This document shows, piece by piece, positions 1 to 10,232 of a DNA stretch of 64,000 nt (its first letter is position 1; each line of letters begins with the position of its first letter). The notes under the pieces are model-generated. The model was not told where the DNA came from, did not search any database, and saw nothing but the letters and a program-made list of their open reading frames with translations. This stretch comes from CAVPNY01 sp963706905 (lineage in GTDB: Bacteria; Chloroflexota; Anaerolineae; Anaerolineales; UBA4823): positions 682,001 through 746,000 of the forward strand of contig CAVPNY010000012.1 of assembly GCA_963706905.1 (NCBI GenBank), read 5' to 3'. Both the position numbers and the translations under genes were made by a program.

Positions 1-594
1 GCTATTCCCGGTTACCAAAACCTATTTGCCAATACCGCCGCACTCTCCCAGGACACCATCTTGCGCGGGATCGATAACAGCCGTCAGGATTTAAGTGGAA
101 TGGTTTTTCAACTAGCTCCTCCACCAGGGGGTGAACCAGGCGCAATGTTAGACCTAAATTATTCACAGTTTATTTATAGCCGCTGGCTCTTCGATGATGC
201 CAGCAATCAATACCTTCGTTTTCAAGACTTTCAGGACAGTTTTACGCCCGAAGATAGGAAATATACCTTCCTTGAGGATCATCTAACAGAACAGGCTATA
301 ACCGCAGACAATGTTGCTGTCTTATTCGTATCCCATTCATATTATACGAAGACCAACACAACTGAGATTGTCGAAATCCACCTTACTGGATTTGGTGATG
401 CCATCTTATTTCGCGATGGAAAAGCATACCCTGCGATATGGATTAAACCCAATAATGGTTTATTGAGCCTGTATTCTATCCAGGGAACACCTTTACCCTT
501 CAAGCCGGGCACTACGTTCTTTCAGGTAATGGGGGAGAGCAGTTACAGAGCGCAAAGTCAAGGTTACTGGCAATTCGATTTCAAGATTCCCTGA
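1..594 (+). CDS. Unrecognised protein, 3' part only
   Basis: The reading frame is open from the first base of the window and ends with TGA at 592-594, so the gene starts upstream. The visible 197 residues begin AIPGYQNLFANTAALSQDTI and run on without a break. An internal TTG at 61 could be taken for a start, but the open upstream frame argues against it. The sequence is soluble in character, rich in aromatic residues (YSQFIYSRWLF, GYWQFDF at the end), with no membrane segment. I recognise no family. No partner gene is visible in the same direction upstream. Confidence 0.7.
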   Translation, partial: AIPGYQNLFANTAALSQDTILRGIDNSRQDLSGMVFQLAPPPGGEPGAMLDLNYSQFIYSRWLFDDASNQYLRFQDFQDSFTPEDRKYTFLEDHLTEQAITADNVAVLFVSHSYYTKTNTTEIVEIHLTGFGDAILFRDGKAYPAIWIKPNNGLLSLYSIQGTPLPFKPGTTFFQVMGESSYRAQSQGYWQFDFKIP

Positions 595-826
595 TTGACC
601 ACATTAATAAAATCAACATCCGTCCACCCTGGAAATTAGCTGCATGATTTCCAGTAATGCGAACTGTAGTGAATCACGAAAATTTCCAGTTCTTTCAGCT
701 TGAGTGATATCTGTAAAATTTAGGATGTATACAGTCGGCGGAGGTTAGGGATGTTTGGGTTGGCTTCGTCTGCTAAATACCCCCCATTTTCACATTCAAC
801 TCTGTATCTTCTAATAATCTAATCAG
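595..826. other. Intergenic stretch, nothing recognised
   Basis: The gap between the partial first gene and the next gene is about 300 bases (595-896). Apart from the possible promoter at its right end I see no open frame of convincing composition, no RNA gene and no clear terminator. Confidence 0.5.
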
Positions 827-854
827 TTTACGTAGATAGTTCTGGTAATATAAT
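827..854 (+). promoter_or_regulatory. Possible sigma-70 promoter of the coiled-coil membrane gene
   Basis: TTTACG at 827-832 and a consensus TATAAT at 849-854, separated by 16 bases, lie 42 bases before the ATG at 897. The -35 box matches only four of six consensus positions and the region is AT rich, so chance is possible. Confidence 0.4.
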
Positions 855-896
855 AAAAATAATCACAATCATTTAGCATTTCAACAGGAGAATAAT

Positions 897-1715
897 ATGT
901 TAAGAAAAATCATCGGCATTGCTCTCATAATCGCTGCGATTATCGGCTTGATCCTCAGTGTCGGGGGGATTATTGGTTTCTGGATGGCCAGGCAGCCGAT
1001 AAACGCTGGCATATCAAACACCCTTGACATGCTCCTGACCACGCTTGAGGCAACTTCGTCCGGTCTAAAAGTGGCTGAAGATACCCTGACCTCAGCTGTC
1101 TCGTCCGTTTCCAATTTGGAAGAGACTATTCAAACAGCCAGTAAGACCGTTGGAGATACCGTTCCACTCATCGATTCTTTATCTCTCCTATTGGCTGAGA
1201 AATTACCAACCTCGATTAGCTCAGTTCAGACTGCTCTGACCTCCGCACAATCATCCGCCAAAACCCTCGAAGATACACTCAGAGTCATCTCAGCTATCCC
1301 ATTCCTGCCGATGGAACCTTATAACCCAGATTCACCTCTACCTGATGCACTCGGCGAGGTCGTCACGAGTCTCGACCCAATTCCCCAATCACTGATCGAC
1401 ATGGAGAAATCCTTAACCACCAGCCAGGGAAACTTGACGGAGATCTCAACCCAGGTGAGCACAATCTCAAAGGATGTTGGCGCACTCCGCACGACATTGA
1501 ACGATACAAAGAAGGTCCTTACTCAATACCAAGGCGTCCTAACCACCCTAGAAGGACAAATTAGCACTGTGAAGGCAAACATCGCAAACATTTTAAACAT
1601 TGTGGCCTGGGTAGTAACCATCTTCTTGATTTGGCTTGGTCTAGCTCAAATCGGCCTTCTTACCCAGGGATTGGAGATGGTCGGAGTGGATATCGAAGGC
1701 GAGCAGAAGAAGTAA
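897..1715 (+). CDS. Membrane protein with long coiled-coil between two TM helices
   Basis: 272 residues. A hydrophobic helix lies at about residues 4-30 and a second at about 228-252. Between them is a Ser/Thr-rich segment with heptad-like spacing (LEETIQTASKTVGD, ISTQVSTISKDVGALR), suggesting an extracytoplasmic coiled coil closed by two membrane anchors. The layout resembles methyl-accepting-protein-like or phage-tape-like helical bundles, but I see no signalling or HAMP domain. The ATG at 897 is preceded by AACAGGAG at a suitable distance. The gene is apparently monocistronic and ends at a hairpin shared with the convergent aconitase gene. Function unknown. Confidence 0.75.
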   Translation: MLRKIIGIALIIAAIIGLILSVGGIIGFWMARQPINAGISNTLDMLLTTLEATSSGLKVAEDTLTSAVSSVSNLEETIQTASKTVGDTVPLIDSLSLLLAEKLPTSISSVQTALTSAQSSAKTLEDTLRVISAIPFLPMEPYNPDSPLPDALGEVVTSLDPIPQSLIDMEKSLTTSQGNLTEISTQVSTISKDVGALRTTLNDTKKVLTQYQGVLTTLEGQISTVKANIANILNIVAWVVTIFLIWLGLAQIGLLTQGLEMVGVDIEGEQKK

Positions 1716-1763
1716 ATAGGGACAGATATTCCCCCTGCATTAAGCTAGGATACTAGAATTTAG

Positions 1764-1797
1764 AAAGGTGGCCGGGAAAAGAAACCCAGCCACCTTT
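1764..1797. terminator. Bidirectional hairpin terminator
   Basis: AAAGGTGGC at 1764-1772 pairs with GCCACCTTT at 1789-1797, with an inner GGG/CCC pair (1774-1776 with 1785-1787). It sits between convergent genes (stop at 1715 on plus, stop at 1819 on minus) and gives A/T-rich flanks in both directions. Confidence 0.75.
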
Positions 1798-1818
1798 ATT
1801 GTTCAAGGATATAACTGG

Positions 1819-4521
1819 TTAAGACAGCATGCGGCGGATGACTGTCTGCAGAATACCGCCATTCCGGTAATATTCTACTTCCATCCGTGTGTCCAATCGC
1901 GCGATCACCTGAAACTCAATTTTGTTAGCATTCCCACCGTCTGCAATCACGGTCAATCTACTTAATGGTTGAATCGAATCATGCAGACCGAGAATCTGAA
2001 ACACCTCGCGCCCCGATAGTCCCAGGTTCTCCACATCTTCTCCGGGTAAGAATTGTAATGGCAACACACCCATACCAACCAAATTCGAGCGGTGGATTCT
2101 CTCAAATGATTTCGCAATTACAGCCTTAACGCCAAGGAGTAAAGTACCTTTGGCAGCCCAGTCACGGCTTGACCCTGTACCATATTCGCTCCCTGCCATT
2201 ACGATCAAAGTGACTCCTTCAGACCGATATTTCATGGCAGCTTCGTAAATACTCATAGGCTGACCATCTGGAAAATGCACTGTTTGGCCCCCTTCAACAT
2301 TTGGCACGAGTTGGTTCTTGAGGCGAATATTTGCAAGCGTGCCGCGGGTCATGATCCGATCATTGCCACGCCGCGATCCATATGAATTAAAATCACGCAA
2401 GGAAACACCATGTTCCAACAGGTATTTTCCAGCCGGGCTGTCTGCTGGAATTGCGCCAGCTGGAGAGATATGGTCAGTGGTGATCGAGTCTCCCAAAACG
2501 GCTAATACCCTGGCAGAACGAATTTCCCGGATCGGTTTGACCTCTCGATCTAAATCAGCAAAGAAAGGTGGTTCCTGAATATATGTAGATTGATCATCCC
2601 ATGGGTATAGGTCACTTTCACCGCCATGAATTGAGTTCCAAATCTCATTCCCACTGAAAACATCACCGTATTGTTCTTTGAACATTTCAGGGGAAATGCT
2701 TTGAGAGATTGCATCCTGGATTTCGTTCGAACTAGGCCAGATATCTCGGAGATAAACAGGCTGTCCACTCCGATCAATCCCAATCGGCTCATGAATCAGG
2801 TCAATCTCAACTGTCCCAGCCAGAGCATAAGCAACAACTAAGGGTGGAGATGCTAGGTAATTCGCCCGTACATAAGGATGGATGCGACCTTCGAAATTCC
2901 GGTTACCAGATAGGACAGCCGCAGCAACGATATCAGCACCGGTAATTGCTTTGACCATTTCACCTGATAATGGCCCAGAGTTCCCAATACAGGTGGTACA
3001 GCCGTATCCAACAATATTGAATCCTAGCTCTGAAAGTGGGGCTAATAAACCCGCTTTCTCAAGATATTCGCTGACCACTCTTGACCCAGGTGCCAGGCTG
3101 GTTTTCACATAAGGTTTTGCATGCAATCCTCGTTCAACGCCTTTCCTGGCAAGCAATCCGGCCGCGATCATCACTGAGGGATTAGATGTGTTGGTACATG
3201 AAGTTATCGCGGCAATAGCAACCACACCATGTCCAATCTCGACCTGGCTACCATTGGTGCCAACTGTTGCTTTTCGTTTGAGTGCATCACCCCCTAACTC
3301 AAATCCACGTTCACTCTTAGGCGCTCTGAGAGCAATTTGGAACTCAGATTTCATACTCGCAAGGGGGACGCGATCCTGTGGCCTTTTTGGGCCAGCCAGG
3401 CTGGGCTCAACGGAACTCAAGTCGAGTTCCAGAGTGTCCGTGAATTCTGGATTAACAGTGCCGCTATTACGGAACAAGCCCTGCTCTTTCATGTACCATT
3501 CTATCCGCTCAATAACCTGTGGAGGACGTCCGGTCAGCTTTAAGTAACGGAGTGATTCATCATCAACTGGGAAGAATCCGATCGTTGCCCCATATTCAGG
3601 AGCCATATTGGCGATCGTGGCGCGATCTGGAAGAGCAATGGAATCTAATCCAGGACCAAAAAATTCGACAAATTTTCCCACCACGCCTTTCTCGCGCAAC
3701 ATTTGGACTACCACCAGAGTTAAATCAGTCGCCGTCACCCCCTCAGGTAACACTCCATGGAGTTTGAAACCGACCACATCAGGTGCCAACATGTCCAAAG
3801 GCTGCCCGAGCATGGCAGCTTCCGCCTCGATGCCTCCCACCCCCCAACCAACCACTCCCAGGCCGTTGATCATCGTCGTATGGGAATCCGTCCCAACAAG
3901 CGTATCAGGAAAGGCAACGACCCGTCCATCTTCTTGTTTGATATTAACCACCTGAGCCAGATATTCCAGATTGACTTGATGCACAATGCCGGTCGCTGGT
4001 GGAACAACTCGAAAATTGGAAAAGGCTTTCTGACCCCAATGCAAGAACTCATATCTTTCACGATTACGCTGGAACTCCAACTCAGCATTGCGCTGAAGTG
4101 CATCCGGGGATGCAAAAAAATCAACCTGAACAGAGTGATCTATGACTAAATCGACCGGAACCAGAGGATTAATTTTGCGAGGATCGCCGCCCAGGCGTTT
4201 CATTGCTGATCGCATGGCAGCCAAATCCACCACGGCAGGAACCCCGGTGAAATCTTGCATCAGGACACGAGCAGGCTTGAACGGCAAGTTTGCCCGATCC
4301 TGTGAATTAGACTGCCAGCGAGCCAAATTCACAATATCCGATTGGTGGATTTCGCGATCATTACATTGACGCAAGATAGATTCGAGCAAAATGCGAATGG
4401 AAACTGGTAAATACTCCATTCTGCCCAATCCTTGTTTTTCCAATCTATCCAGGCGAAAGTATTGGATTTCTTCGTGCGGTGTTTTTAAGGTTTCGAGAGA
4501 ATTAAAGAAATCAAAAGACAT
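1819..4521 (-). CDS. acnA: Aconitate hydratase, AcnA/IRP type
   Basis: 900 residues, the usual length for AcnA. It interconverts citrate and isocitrate in the TCA cycle with a [4Fe-4S] cluster. Visible marks are the substrate motif [20 protein letters not shown] near residue 215, the first cluster cysteine in [12 protein letters not shown] near 445, the paired cluster cysteines in [13 protein letters not shown] near 510, [13 protein letters not shown] at the start of the swivel domain, and [17 protein letters not shown] near the end. The frame is open to a TTG at 4545, but ATG at 4521 is preceded by CGGAG at six bases and gives the usual AcnA N-terminus, so I chose it. It is followed, on the other strand, by the shared terminator. 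No regulator is visible. Confidence 0.97.
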   Translation of the reverse strand: MSFDFFNSLETLKTPHEEIQYFRLDRLEKQGLGRMEYLPVSIRILLESILRQCNDREIHQSDIVNLARWQSNSQDRANLPFKPARVLMQDFTGVPAVVDLAAMRSAMKRLGGDPRKINPLVPVDLVIDHSVQVDFFASPDALQRNAELEFQRNRERYEFLHWGQKAFSNFRVVPPATGIVHQVNLEYLAQVVNIKQEDGRVVAFPDTLVGTDSHTTMINGLGVVGWGVGGIEAEAAMLGQPLDMLAPDVVGFKLHGVLPEGVTATDLTLVVVQMLREKGVVGKFVEFFGPGLDSIALPDRATIANMAPEYGATIGFFPVDDESLRYLKLTGRPPQVIERIEWYMKEQGLFRNSGTVNPEFTDTLELDLSSVEPSLAGPKRPQDRVPLASMKSEFQIALRAPKSERGFELGGDALKRKATVGTNGSQVEIGHGVVAIAAITSCTNTSNPSVMIAAGLLARKGVERGLHAKPYVKTSLAPGSRVVSEYLEKAGLLAPLSELGFNIVGYGCTTCIGNSGPLSGEMVKAITGADIVAAAVLSGNRNFEGRIHPYVRANYLASPPLVVAYALAGTVEIDLIHEPIGIDRSGQPVYLRDIWPSSNEIQDAISQSISPEMFKEQYGDVFSGNEIWNSIHGGESDLYPWDDQSTYIQEPPFFADLDREVKPIREIRSARVLAVLGDSITTDHISPAGAIPADSPAGKYLLEHGVSLRDFNSYGSRRGNDRIMTRGTLANIRLKNQLVPNVEGGQTVHFPDGQPMSIYEAAMKYRSEGVTLIVMAGSEYGTGSSRDWAAKGTLLLGVKAVIAKSFERIHRSNLVGMGVLPLQFLPGEDVENLGLSGREVFQILGLHDSIQPLSRLTVIADGGNANKIEFQVIARLDTRMEVEYYRNGGILQTVIRRMLS

Positions 4522-4569
4522 AGAGACTCCGTTCAGGGAATACAATTTTCTTGAGTCAGCAAGACAGGA

Positions 4570-5481
4570 TTATTCACCTAATTGTTGGCGGACGATAGCG
4601 TCCGTCATTCGAGCCACCCGGGCCATGGCTGAGACGTCATGCACCCGAATGATATCTGCTCCACGCACGATCCCAACCGTGGTTGCAGCAGCAGTACCTT
4701 CCAAACGCTGCTCAGGTGGCAGATCCAACGTATATCCGATAAAGGATTTCCGCGATACGCCGAGTAGAACTGGGAACCCTAGTTTTCGAATCTCATCCAG
4801 TTTATTGACCAATTCCAGGTTTTGTTCGACAGTTTTTCCAAAGCCCACTCCAGGATCCAGAATAATAAGCTCATCGGGAATACCGGCTGCTCTTGCAGTA
4901 TCTACACTCTCCATCAATTCACGTTTAATGTCCTCAATGAGATCCTCATAAGGCATATCAATATAATGCCCCCCTAGTCGCTCTTTGACCTCGGCGTGCA
5001 CCCAAGAACTTCTATTATGCATCAGAATAATGGGCACTTTGAATCTGGCCACGACCTCCGCTAAGGCTGGATCAGCATGTAATCCCCAAACATCGTTTAC
5101 GATATGTGCGCCAGATTCTAATGCGATCTGAGCAACATCCGCTTTATAGGTGTCAACCGAAATCAAGACATCCAGATCACGGGACAGGGCTTGAATAATT
5201 GGAATGACGCGACTTTTTTCTTCATCCAGGGTGATCGGCGCAGAACCAGGGCGAGTGCTTTCACCGCCGATGTCAATGATATCAACTCCAACAGCTATAA
5301 ATTCCTGCGCTATATTTAAAGCTGTCTTCACCAGCTGGCTCTTTTCAGCCTCCATTTGATTTCCCAACAACCCGTCTCCAGAAAAGCTATCCGGGGTGAT
5401 ATTGAGAATACCCATTAAATAGGTGCGTTTTCCCCAGCTCAGGTTATGGCCGCGGATCGTCATTTTTGAAGAACGGAGCAT
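4570..5481 (-). CDS. folP: Dihydropteroate synthase
   Basis: 303 residues. It joins 6-hydroxymethyl-dihydropterin diphosphate and p-aminobenzoate to make dihydropteroate in folate synthesis. The TIM-barrel signature motifs are all present: MGILNITPDSFSGDG near residue 23, DIGGESTRPGS near 70, ILMHNRSS, LDPGVGFGKT near 207 and GVSRKSFIG near 240, ending with RGADIIRVHDV. The start is either ATG at 5481 or ATG at 5463; neither has a strong ribosome site, so the first few residues are uncertain. It lies about 50 bases upstream of aconitase on the same strand, and folK is nearby on the same strand. Confidence 0.96.
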   Translation of the reverse strand: MLRSSKMTIRGHNLSWGKRTYLMGILNITPDSFSGDGLLGNQMEAEKSQLVKTALNIAQEFIAVGVDIIDIGGESTRPGSAPITLDEEKSRVIPIIQALSRDLDVLISVDTYKADVAQIALESGAHIVNDVWGLHADPALAEVVARFKVPIILMHNRSSWVHAEVKERLGGHYIDMPYEDLIEDIKRELMESVDTARAAGIPDELIILDPGVGFGKTVEQNLELVNKLDEIRKLGFPVLLGVSRKSFIGYTLDLPPEQRLEGTAAATTVGIVRGADIIRVHDVSAMARVARMTDAIVRQQLGE

Positions 5482-5545
5482 AATCGTCTGATTCTGCGTG
5501 TCTACTTTAGGATTTAGAAACCATTCATACCAGCAAAGTTAATGG

Positions 5546-5950
5546 TCAATTCAACCAGGATTCTGCCTCTTGCATTTTGATGAAAATCTTGATCTCCATC
5601 CAACCTGGGGTAGTCAAGGAAGCTATCTTTTCAATCGACTCGCGCACCCCATCATTAGCCACCACGACTGCTAACCGCACATTACGGGTTGATGGATCAG
5701 AACTAACTTCAACAGCATAATTGATTGCTTCATCGGTAACATCGCTGACCTGGCGAAGATCGTAGAGGTTGCGAGTCAGTCGATCTGAAGCCAACAAATG
5801 CTCCATGGCAAATTCTCGCCAATGAGCCAGTGTCTGGTGAGAAACATCTGTGAAAGTATAGTACATGCCACCATCTGGACGTCGCTCAACTGAATATCCG
5901 ATCCCTGGAATCGGTTTCCAATTTAGGGGTTTTATTTCTTCATCAACCAT
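5546..5950 (-). CDS. Small protein, possible SpoIIAA/STAS-like fold
   Basis: 134 residues, with an excellent ribosome site (AAAGGAGATG just before ATG at 5950). The middle, RNLYDLRQVSDVTDEAINYA, and the end, KIFIKMQEAESWL, have the alternating strand-helix look of the SpoIIAA-like/STAS proteins in which a conserved 'DLR' sits in a loop after a beta strand. That is an inference from pattern, not a clear motif match. It lies between folK and folP on the same strand, which may be only chance. Confidence 0.6.
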   Translation of the reverse strand: MVDEEIKPLNWKPIPGIGYSVERRPDGGMYYTFTDVSHQTLAHWREFAMEHLLASDRLTRNLYDLRQVSDVTDEAINYAVEVSSDPSTRNVRLAVVVANDGVRESIEKIASLTTPGWMEIKIFIKMQEAESWLN

Positions 5951-6042
5951 TTTACATCTCCTTTGGAGTGGGAATTAGATTCTACCAAAATTCCTGGTAA
6001 GAAATGAGAAAAATGCGCCTGGCGCGGGTAAATTATATTGTA

Positions 6043-6567
6043 TCAAGGGATTTCTTGATCATCTTGCTGCAGACTTCCACATCCACCAGGAGAAAACAAG
6101 GTAATTCCTTCTGTTGTTGTGCTCGCCAGCATTTCTCGAACAGTCAAACCTTCAATCGGGTGACTTATTTCAGGGGCCAATTGTGCCAGGGGGAGTAAAA
6201 CAAATGCCCGGTTGGCAAGACGCGGATGGGGGATCTCCAACCTTTCAGATACAAAAACGAGATCATCATAGAAGATGATATCTAGATCAACGTTGCGTGG
6301 CCCAAATCGAAAGGTATCCTGTCTGCCAAGCGTATTTTCAATCCCCTTCAAATGATCCAATAACTCTTCCGGAAGAAGTTGTGTGCGTGCTTGAAGTACC
6401 TGGTTCAGAAATTTTGGTTGGTCTACAAATCCCCAGGGAGGAGTTTCATAAACAGGCGAACAAGCTACTGGTTGCACAACTGGACTGAGTAAGGCTATGG
6501 CGGCTCTGAGGTTCTTCAACCGGTCGCCCAAATTCGAACCTAATGCAAGAAAGACGGTATGGGTCAT
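6043..6567 (-). CDS. folK: 2-amino-4-hydroxy-6-hydroxymethyldihydropteridine diphosphokinase
   Basis: 174 residues, typical HPPK length. It transfers diphosphate from ATP to 6-hydroxymethyl-dihydropterin, the step before FolP. Diagnostic features are VFLALGSNLGDRLKNL at the N-terminus, VYETPPWGF, and RFGPRNVDLDIIFYDDL with the magnesium-binding aspartates, followed by the IPHPRLANRAFVLLPLAQ signature. The ATG at 6567 directly abuts the stop codon of the thiolase gene (6568-6570), so the two are probably translated from one message. Confidence 0.96.
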   Translation of the reverse strand: MTHTVFLALGSNLGDRLKNLRAAIALLSPVVQPVACSPVYETPPWGFVDQPKFLNQVLQARTQLLPEELLDHLKGIENTLGRQDTFRFGPRNVDLDIIFYDDLVFVSERLEIPHPRLANRAFVLLPLAQLAPEISHPIEGLTVREMLASTTTEGITLFSPGGCGSLQQDDQEIP

Positions 6568-7701
6568 CTACAGGCGTTCAATGATGGTGGCTGTTGCCAT
6601 ACCATGACCAATGCACATGGTTTGTAACCCGTAGTGTCCCCGGATTCGCTCCAGTTCATTAAGCAACTTGACCATCAAAATTGCTCCACTCGCACCCAGG
6701 GGATGACCTAAAGCAATTGCGCCACCATTCGGGTTTACACGCTGCATATCTGGATGTAGTTCTTGTGCCCAGGCAAGAACAACCGAGGCAAATGCTTCGT
6801 TTATCTCGATAACATCCATCTGATCGAGGGTTAAATCTGCCTTTTTGAGTACCAGCTTAGTCGCCTCAATAGGTCCATCCAACATCAATACCGGATCCGA
6901 GCCAACAACCACACGAGAAACAACTCTCGCCCGAGGGTTTAAATTGGAGCGACCGACTGCATTCGGCGAAGCGAGCAAAAGCGCAGCTGCCGCGTCGCTG
7001 ATCTGGCTGGAATTACCAGCAGTAACAACCCCGGCTGGTTTGAAAACCGATTTCAAACCAGCCATCCTTTGCCGATCAGGGGGCATTCTGATGCCTTCAT
7101 CTACTGTAACCTCAATATTATCAGGGCGGGTCACTGGTACGATCTGGCTTTTAAATAAACCATGCTGGGTGGCAACCATCGCACGCATGTGGCTTTCAAA
7201 AGCAAAGTCATCCAATTCTTCCCGGCTCAAATTCCACTTTTCTGCCATCATTTCCGCGCTGATGCCCTGATGAACCAGCTCGTAAGGGAATCCATCAGGC
7301 CATTCGTTAGGCCAATCCGATCCAAGCGCCTGGTGAGACATCATTTCAGTCCCACCTGCTAATACCAGATCCATATCATCAGAGAGGATGGCTTGCGCAG
7401 CAAAATGAATAGCCTGTTGGCCAGATCCGCACATCCGGTTTAGAGTGACCGCTGGCACTTTAATTGGAAACCCTGCTTTGAGCACAGCCAGACGCGCCAG
7501 GTTTGCTCCCTGATCGCCCAGTGGTGTGACACAACCCCAGATGACATCGTCAACCCAGTTTGGTTCTATGCCCCCTTGACGAACGGCCTCATTCATCACC
7601 ATGGCAGCAAGGCCCACAGGACTCATACTAACCAGAGCTCCGGTTGGTTTGCCAATCCCTATAGGGGTGCGCACTGCTGAGATGATATACACTTCTGACA
7701 T
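6568..7701 (-). CDS. Acetyl-CoA acetyltransferase (thiolase)
   Basis: 377 residues from ATG at 7701. Thiolases condense or cleave acyl-CoA/acetyl-CoA pairs. The acylated cysteine lies in [15 protein letters not shown] near residue 90, the second active-site histidine in [18 protein letters not shown], and [12 protein letters not shown] is present. The C-terminal motif reads [15 protein letters not shown] rather than the usual CIGGGMGTA; the second cysteine is kept. The frame is open to ATG 7737, but the '[17 protein letters not shown]' start matches the family. Whether it works in degradation or synthesis cannot be told, because no other beta-oxidation gene is beside it. An IS66 remnant begins right upstream. 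Confidence 0.93.
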   Translation of the reverse strand: MSEVYIISAVRTPIGIGKPTGALVSMSPVGLAAMVMNEAVRQGGIEPNWVDDVIWGCVTPLGDQGANLARLAVLKAGFPIKVPAVTLNRMCGSGQQAIHFAAQAILSDDMDLVLAGGTEMMSHQALGSDWPNEWPDGFPYELVHQGISAEMMAEKWNLSREELDDFAFESHMRAMVATQHGLFKSQIVPVTRPDNIEVTVDEGIRMPPDRQRMAGLKSVFKPAGVVTAGNSSQISDAAAALLLASPNAVGRSNLNPRARVVSRVVVGSDPVLMLDGPIEATKLVLKKADLTLDQMDVIEINEAFASVVLAWAQELHPDMQRVNPNGGAIALGHPLGASGAILMVKLLNELERIRGHYGLQTMCIGHGMATATIIERL

Positions 7702-7734
7702 ATATTTATAGCATACCATTAAGTAATCTAAATG

Positions 7735-8750
7735 CACAATTGCAGATCGAAGTCACCGAGCATCAAGCGGAGATCAAGGACTGCCCTCATTGCGGTCAGG
7801 CGAACAAGGCTGAGTTTCCCACTGGAGTAAGCCAGCCCGTCCAATATGGTCCTGGGCTGAAAGCACAGATGGTGTATTTCAGTCAATACCATTTCGTGTC
7901 ATTGGAGCGGGTGGCCGAGATTTTTGCGGATCTGTACGGCCAATCGATCAGTGAAGGCACAGTGGTGGAAGCTTGTCAATCTACTGCAGAACAGATAGAT
8001 GGGATCAACCAGCAAGTTAAGCAACAACTTACTGAGCGGGAAGCCATTACGCATCACGATGAGACGGGAGCCAGGGTAGCAGGTAAGCTCCACTGGCTGC
8101 ACTCTACCAGCACCGACCGCTTGACGTACTACCAAATTCATCCCAAGCGAGGCAGTTAGCCTTGGATGCCATTGATATTCTTCCCAAACGTAAGGGGAAG
8201 GTGATCCACGATGATTACAGCTCCTACTTCAAGTACAAGAACGTCTTCCATGCCGTCTGCAATGCACATCATCTGCGAGAGCTAAAGTTCATCCACGAAC
8301 AGTATGGGCAAGACTGGGCTAAAGCGATGGTTGAGCTGCTCCTAGAAATTAAAGCAGCGGTGGAGACAGCCCAAGAGCAAGGACGGGATTGCTTGTCCGA
8401 AGCGGAGAAAACAACGTTTGAAGTGCGTTACCGTAGCCTACTCGCACAAGGTTTCCAAGCCAATGCGCCCCCCGAGACCACTGATCTGGTTCTCAAGAAA
8501 CGCGGGCGAAAGAAACAAACGCCTGCAAAGAACTTGCTCGACCGGTTAGAGGAACACCAAAGCGGGGTGTTGGCCTTTATGCACGATTTTAAGGTGCCGT
8601 TTGATAACAATCAGGCGGAACGCGACTTGCGGATGATGAAAGTCAAGCAGAAAGTATCAGGTTGTTTTCGCTCGGAAACCGGTGCACAGGCTTTCTGCCA
8701 GATCCGGGGTTACTTATCAACTGCTCGCAAGAATGGAAAGGGCATGCAAT
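7735..8750 (+). pseudogene. Decayed IS66-family transposase fragment
   Basis: The frame starts abruptly with sequence matching the IS66 zinc-finger region ([18 protein letters not shown]), so the N-terminus is missing. It runs to a TAG at 8157-8159 and continues one frame over from 8162 with [20 protein letters not shown]. Restoring one T in the 'AGTTAGCC' run at 8153-8160 rejoins the frames. The DDE residues can be seen in [17 protein letters not shown] and [10 protein letters not shown]. Homology ends near 8750 after [12 protein letters not shown], before the normal C-terminus. No terminal inverted repeats are visible. This is a dead remnant between the thiolase and the glycosidase. Confidence 0.88.
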
Positions 8751-8890
8751 CTACAATTGGCAATGACTTTCGGAGTAAAAGTTCGAATACCTGGATTTAT
8801 CAACGATTATTACGATTGCGCAATTTATTTCCTGAGGCTACAATAAGTGCGGCACATCGAGCCTCATCGCATCATAATCAGGAGCGACCA

Positions 8891-10219
8891 ATGGCCAAGG
8901 CAACCTTTTCATTTCCCCGAGGTTTCATGTGGGGAACAGCAACATCTTCTCACCAGGTTGAAGGTAATAATACGAACAATAATTGGTGGGACTGGGAGCA
9001 AACCCCTGGCAATATTATTAATGGTCATAAATCCGGTCTGGCTTGTGATTGGTGGGGGGGTCGTTGGCGAGAAGATTTCGATCGAGCTGGTGAAACCGGG
9101 CAGAACTTCCACCGTCTTTCCATCGAATGGAGCCGCATCCAGCCAACCCCGGATCGTTGGGATGAAGATGCCCTGGATCACTATCGCGAGATGATTCGCG
9201 GTCTGCACGAGCGTGACCTGACTCCAATGGTCACCTTGCACCATTTCACTGATCCAATCTGGGTAAGCGAAACCGGAGGTTGGGAGCAGGAATCGATTGT
9301 CGGTTTTTTTGAGGCATATACTCGTAAGGTCGTGGAGGCTTTACACGCCTTTGTCCCATATTGGGTTACTATCAATGAACCAAGCGTTTATTCTATCTTT
9401 GGATACTGGTATGGTCTTTTTCCGCCCGGTAAGAAGAGCATACGAGGGATCGTCCAAGTAGCTGAGAACATGGCGCGGGCCCACAGCGCTTCGTATCAGG
9501 CAATTCACGATGTACAACCAGACGCATTAGTAGGTCTTGCACATCATTACCGAGACTTCAAACCTGCCCGAAATTGGTTCCCACTCGATCGGTGGGAGAC
9601 TGCCTTTCAGTTCCAAATATTTAACGATCTATTCCCTGATGTTTTCCACGATGGAATCCTACGCTTGCCAGTCAAACGTAAAAGGATTCCAGAAGCCAGG
9701 GGAACACAGGACTTCTTTGGTTTAAATTACTATACACGTGAAAAATTGGCTTTTAATCTGCTTAAACCGGGCGATGGTTTCTCCCGGCGTTTCTTCGATC
9801 CAGGTGCGGATCTGAGTGATACCGGATTCCTGGCGAACGAACCACTCGGGTTGTATGAGATCCTGCAACATATCCGAAAATATAGACTACCCATCATCAT
9901 CACAGAAAATGGAGTAGAAGACGCCGATGATCACATGCGACCAAGATATCTGATTCAACACCTGCACCAGGTATGGCGCGCGGCTAACTTCAATTGGCCG
10001 GTAATGGGTTATTTTCACTGGTCACTGATAGACAATTTCGAGTGGGAAAGGGGATGGACCCAGCGCTTTGGCTTGTGGGAGCTGGATGTAGATACGCAAG
10101 CCCGCCGGAAACGATCGAGTGTAGACCTCTACGCGGCGATCTGCCGCGATAACGCGCTCTCTTCAGATCTGATCGAGCAGTACGCCCCGGAACTCATTAA
10201 TGGTTTGTTGCCCGGTTAG
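8891..10219 (+). CDS. Glycoside hydrolase family 1 (beta-glucosidase-like)
   Basis: 442 residues, usual GH1 size. It hydrolyses beta-linked glucosides or galactosides by the retaining mechanism. Motifs in order: [18 protein letters not shown] at the N-terminus, [11 protein letters not shown], the acid/base glutamate in TINEP (Glu163), the nucleophile in IITENG (Glu339), and [17 protein letters not shown] for sugar binding. There is no signal peptide, so it is cytoplasmic. The frame is open upstream into the IS66 remnant, which would give a false 685-residue chimera. ATG at 8891 with GGAGCG just before it is the real start. The exact substrate cannot be told from sequence. Confidence 0.94.
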   Translation: MAKATFSFPRGFMWGTATSSHQVEGNNTNNNWWDWEQTPGNIINGHKSGLACDWWGGRWREDFDRAGETGQNFHRLSIEWSRIQPTPDRWDEDALDHYREMIRGLHERDLTPMVTLHHFTDPIWVSETGGWEQESIVGFFEAYTRKVVEALHAFVPYWVTINEPSVYSIFGYWYGLFPPGKKSIRGIVQVAENMARAHSASYQAIHDVQPDALVGLAHHYRDFKPARNWFPLDRWETAFQFQIFNDLFPDVFHDGILRLPVKRKRIPEARGTQDFFGLNYYTREKLAFNLLKPGDGFSRRFFDPGADLSDTGFLANEPLGLYEILQHIRKYRLPIIITENGVEDADDHMRPRYLIQHLHQVWRAANFNWPVMGYFHWSLIDNFEWERGWTQRFGLWELDVDTQARRKRSSVDLYAAICRDNALSSDLIEQYAPELINGLLPG

Positions 10220-10232
10220 TAAATCCCCTGTT

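Noticed and set aside
1768..1965. Small plus-strand open frame over the terminator and aconitase 3' end
   Set aside because: It starts inside the hairpin and is antisense to a well-supported gene.
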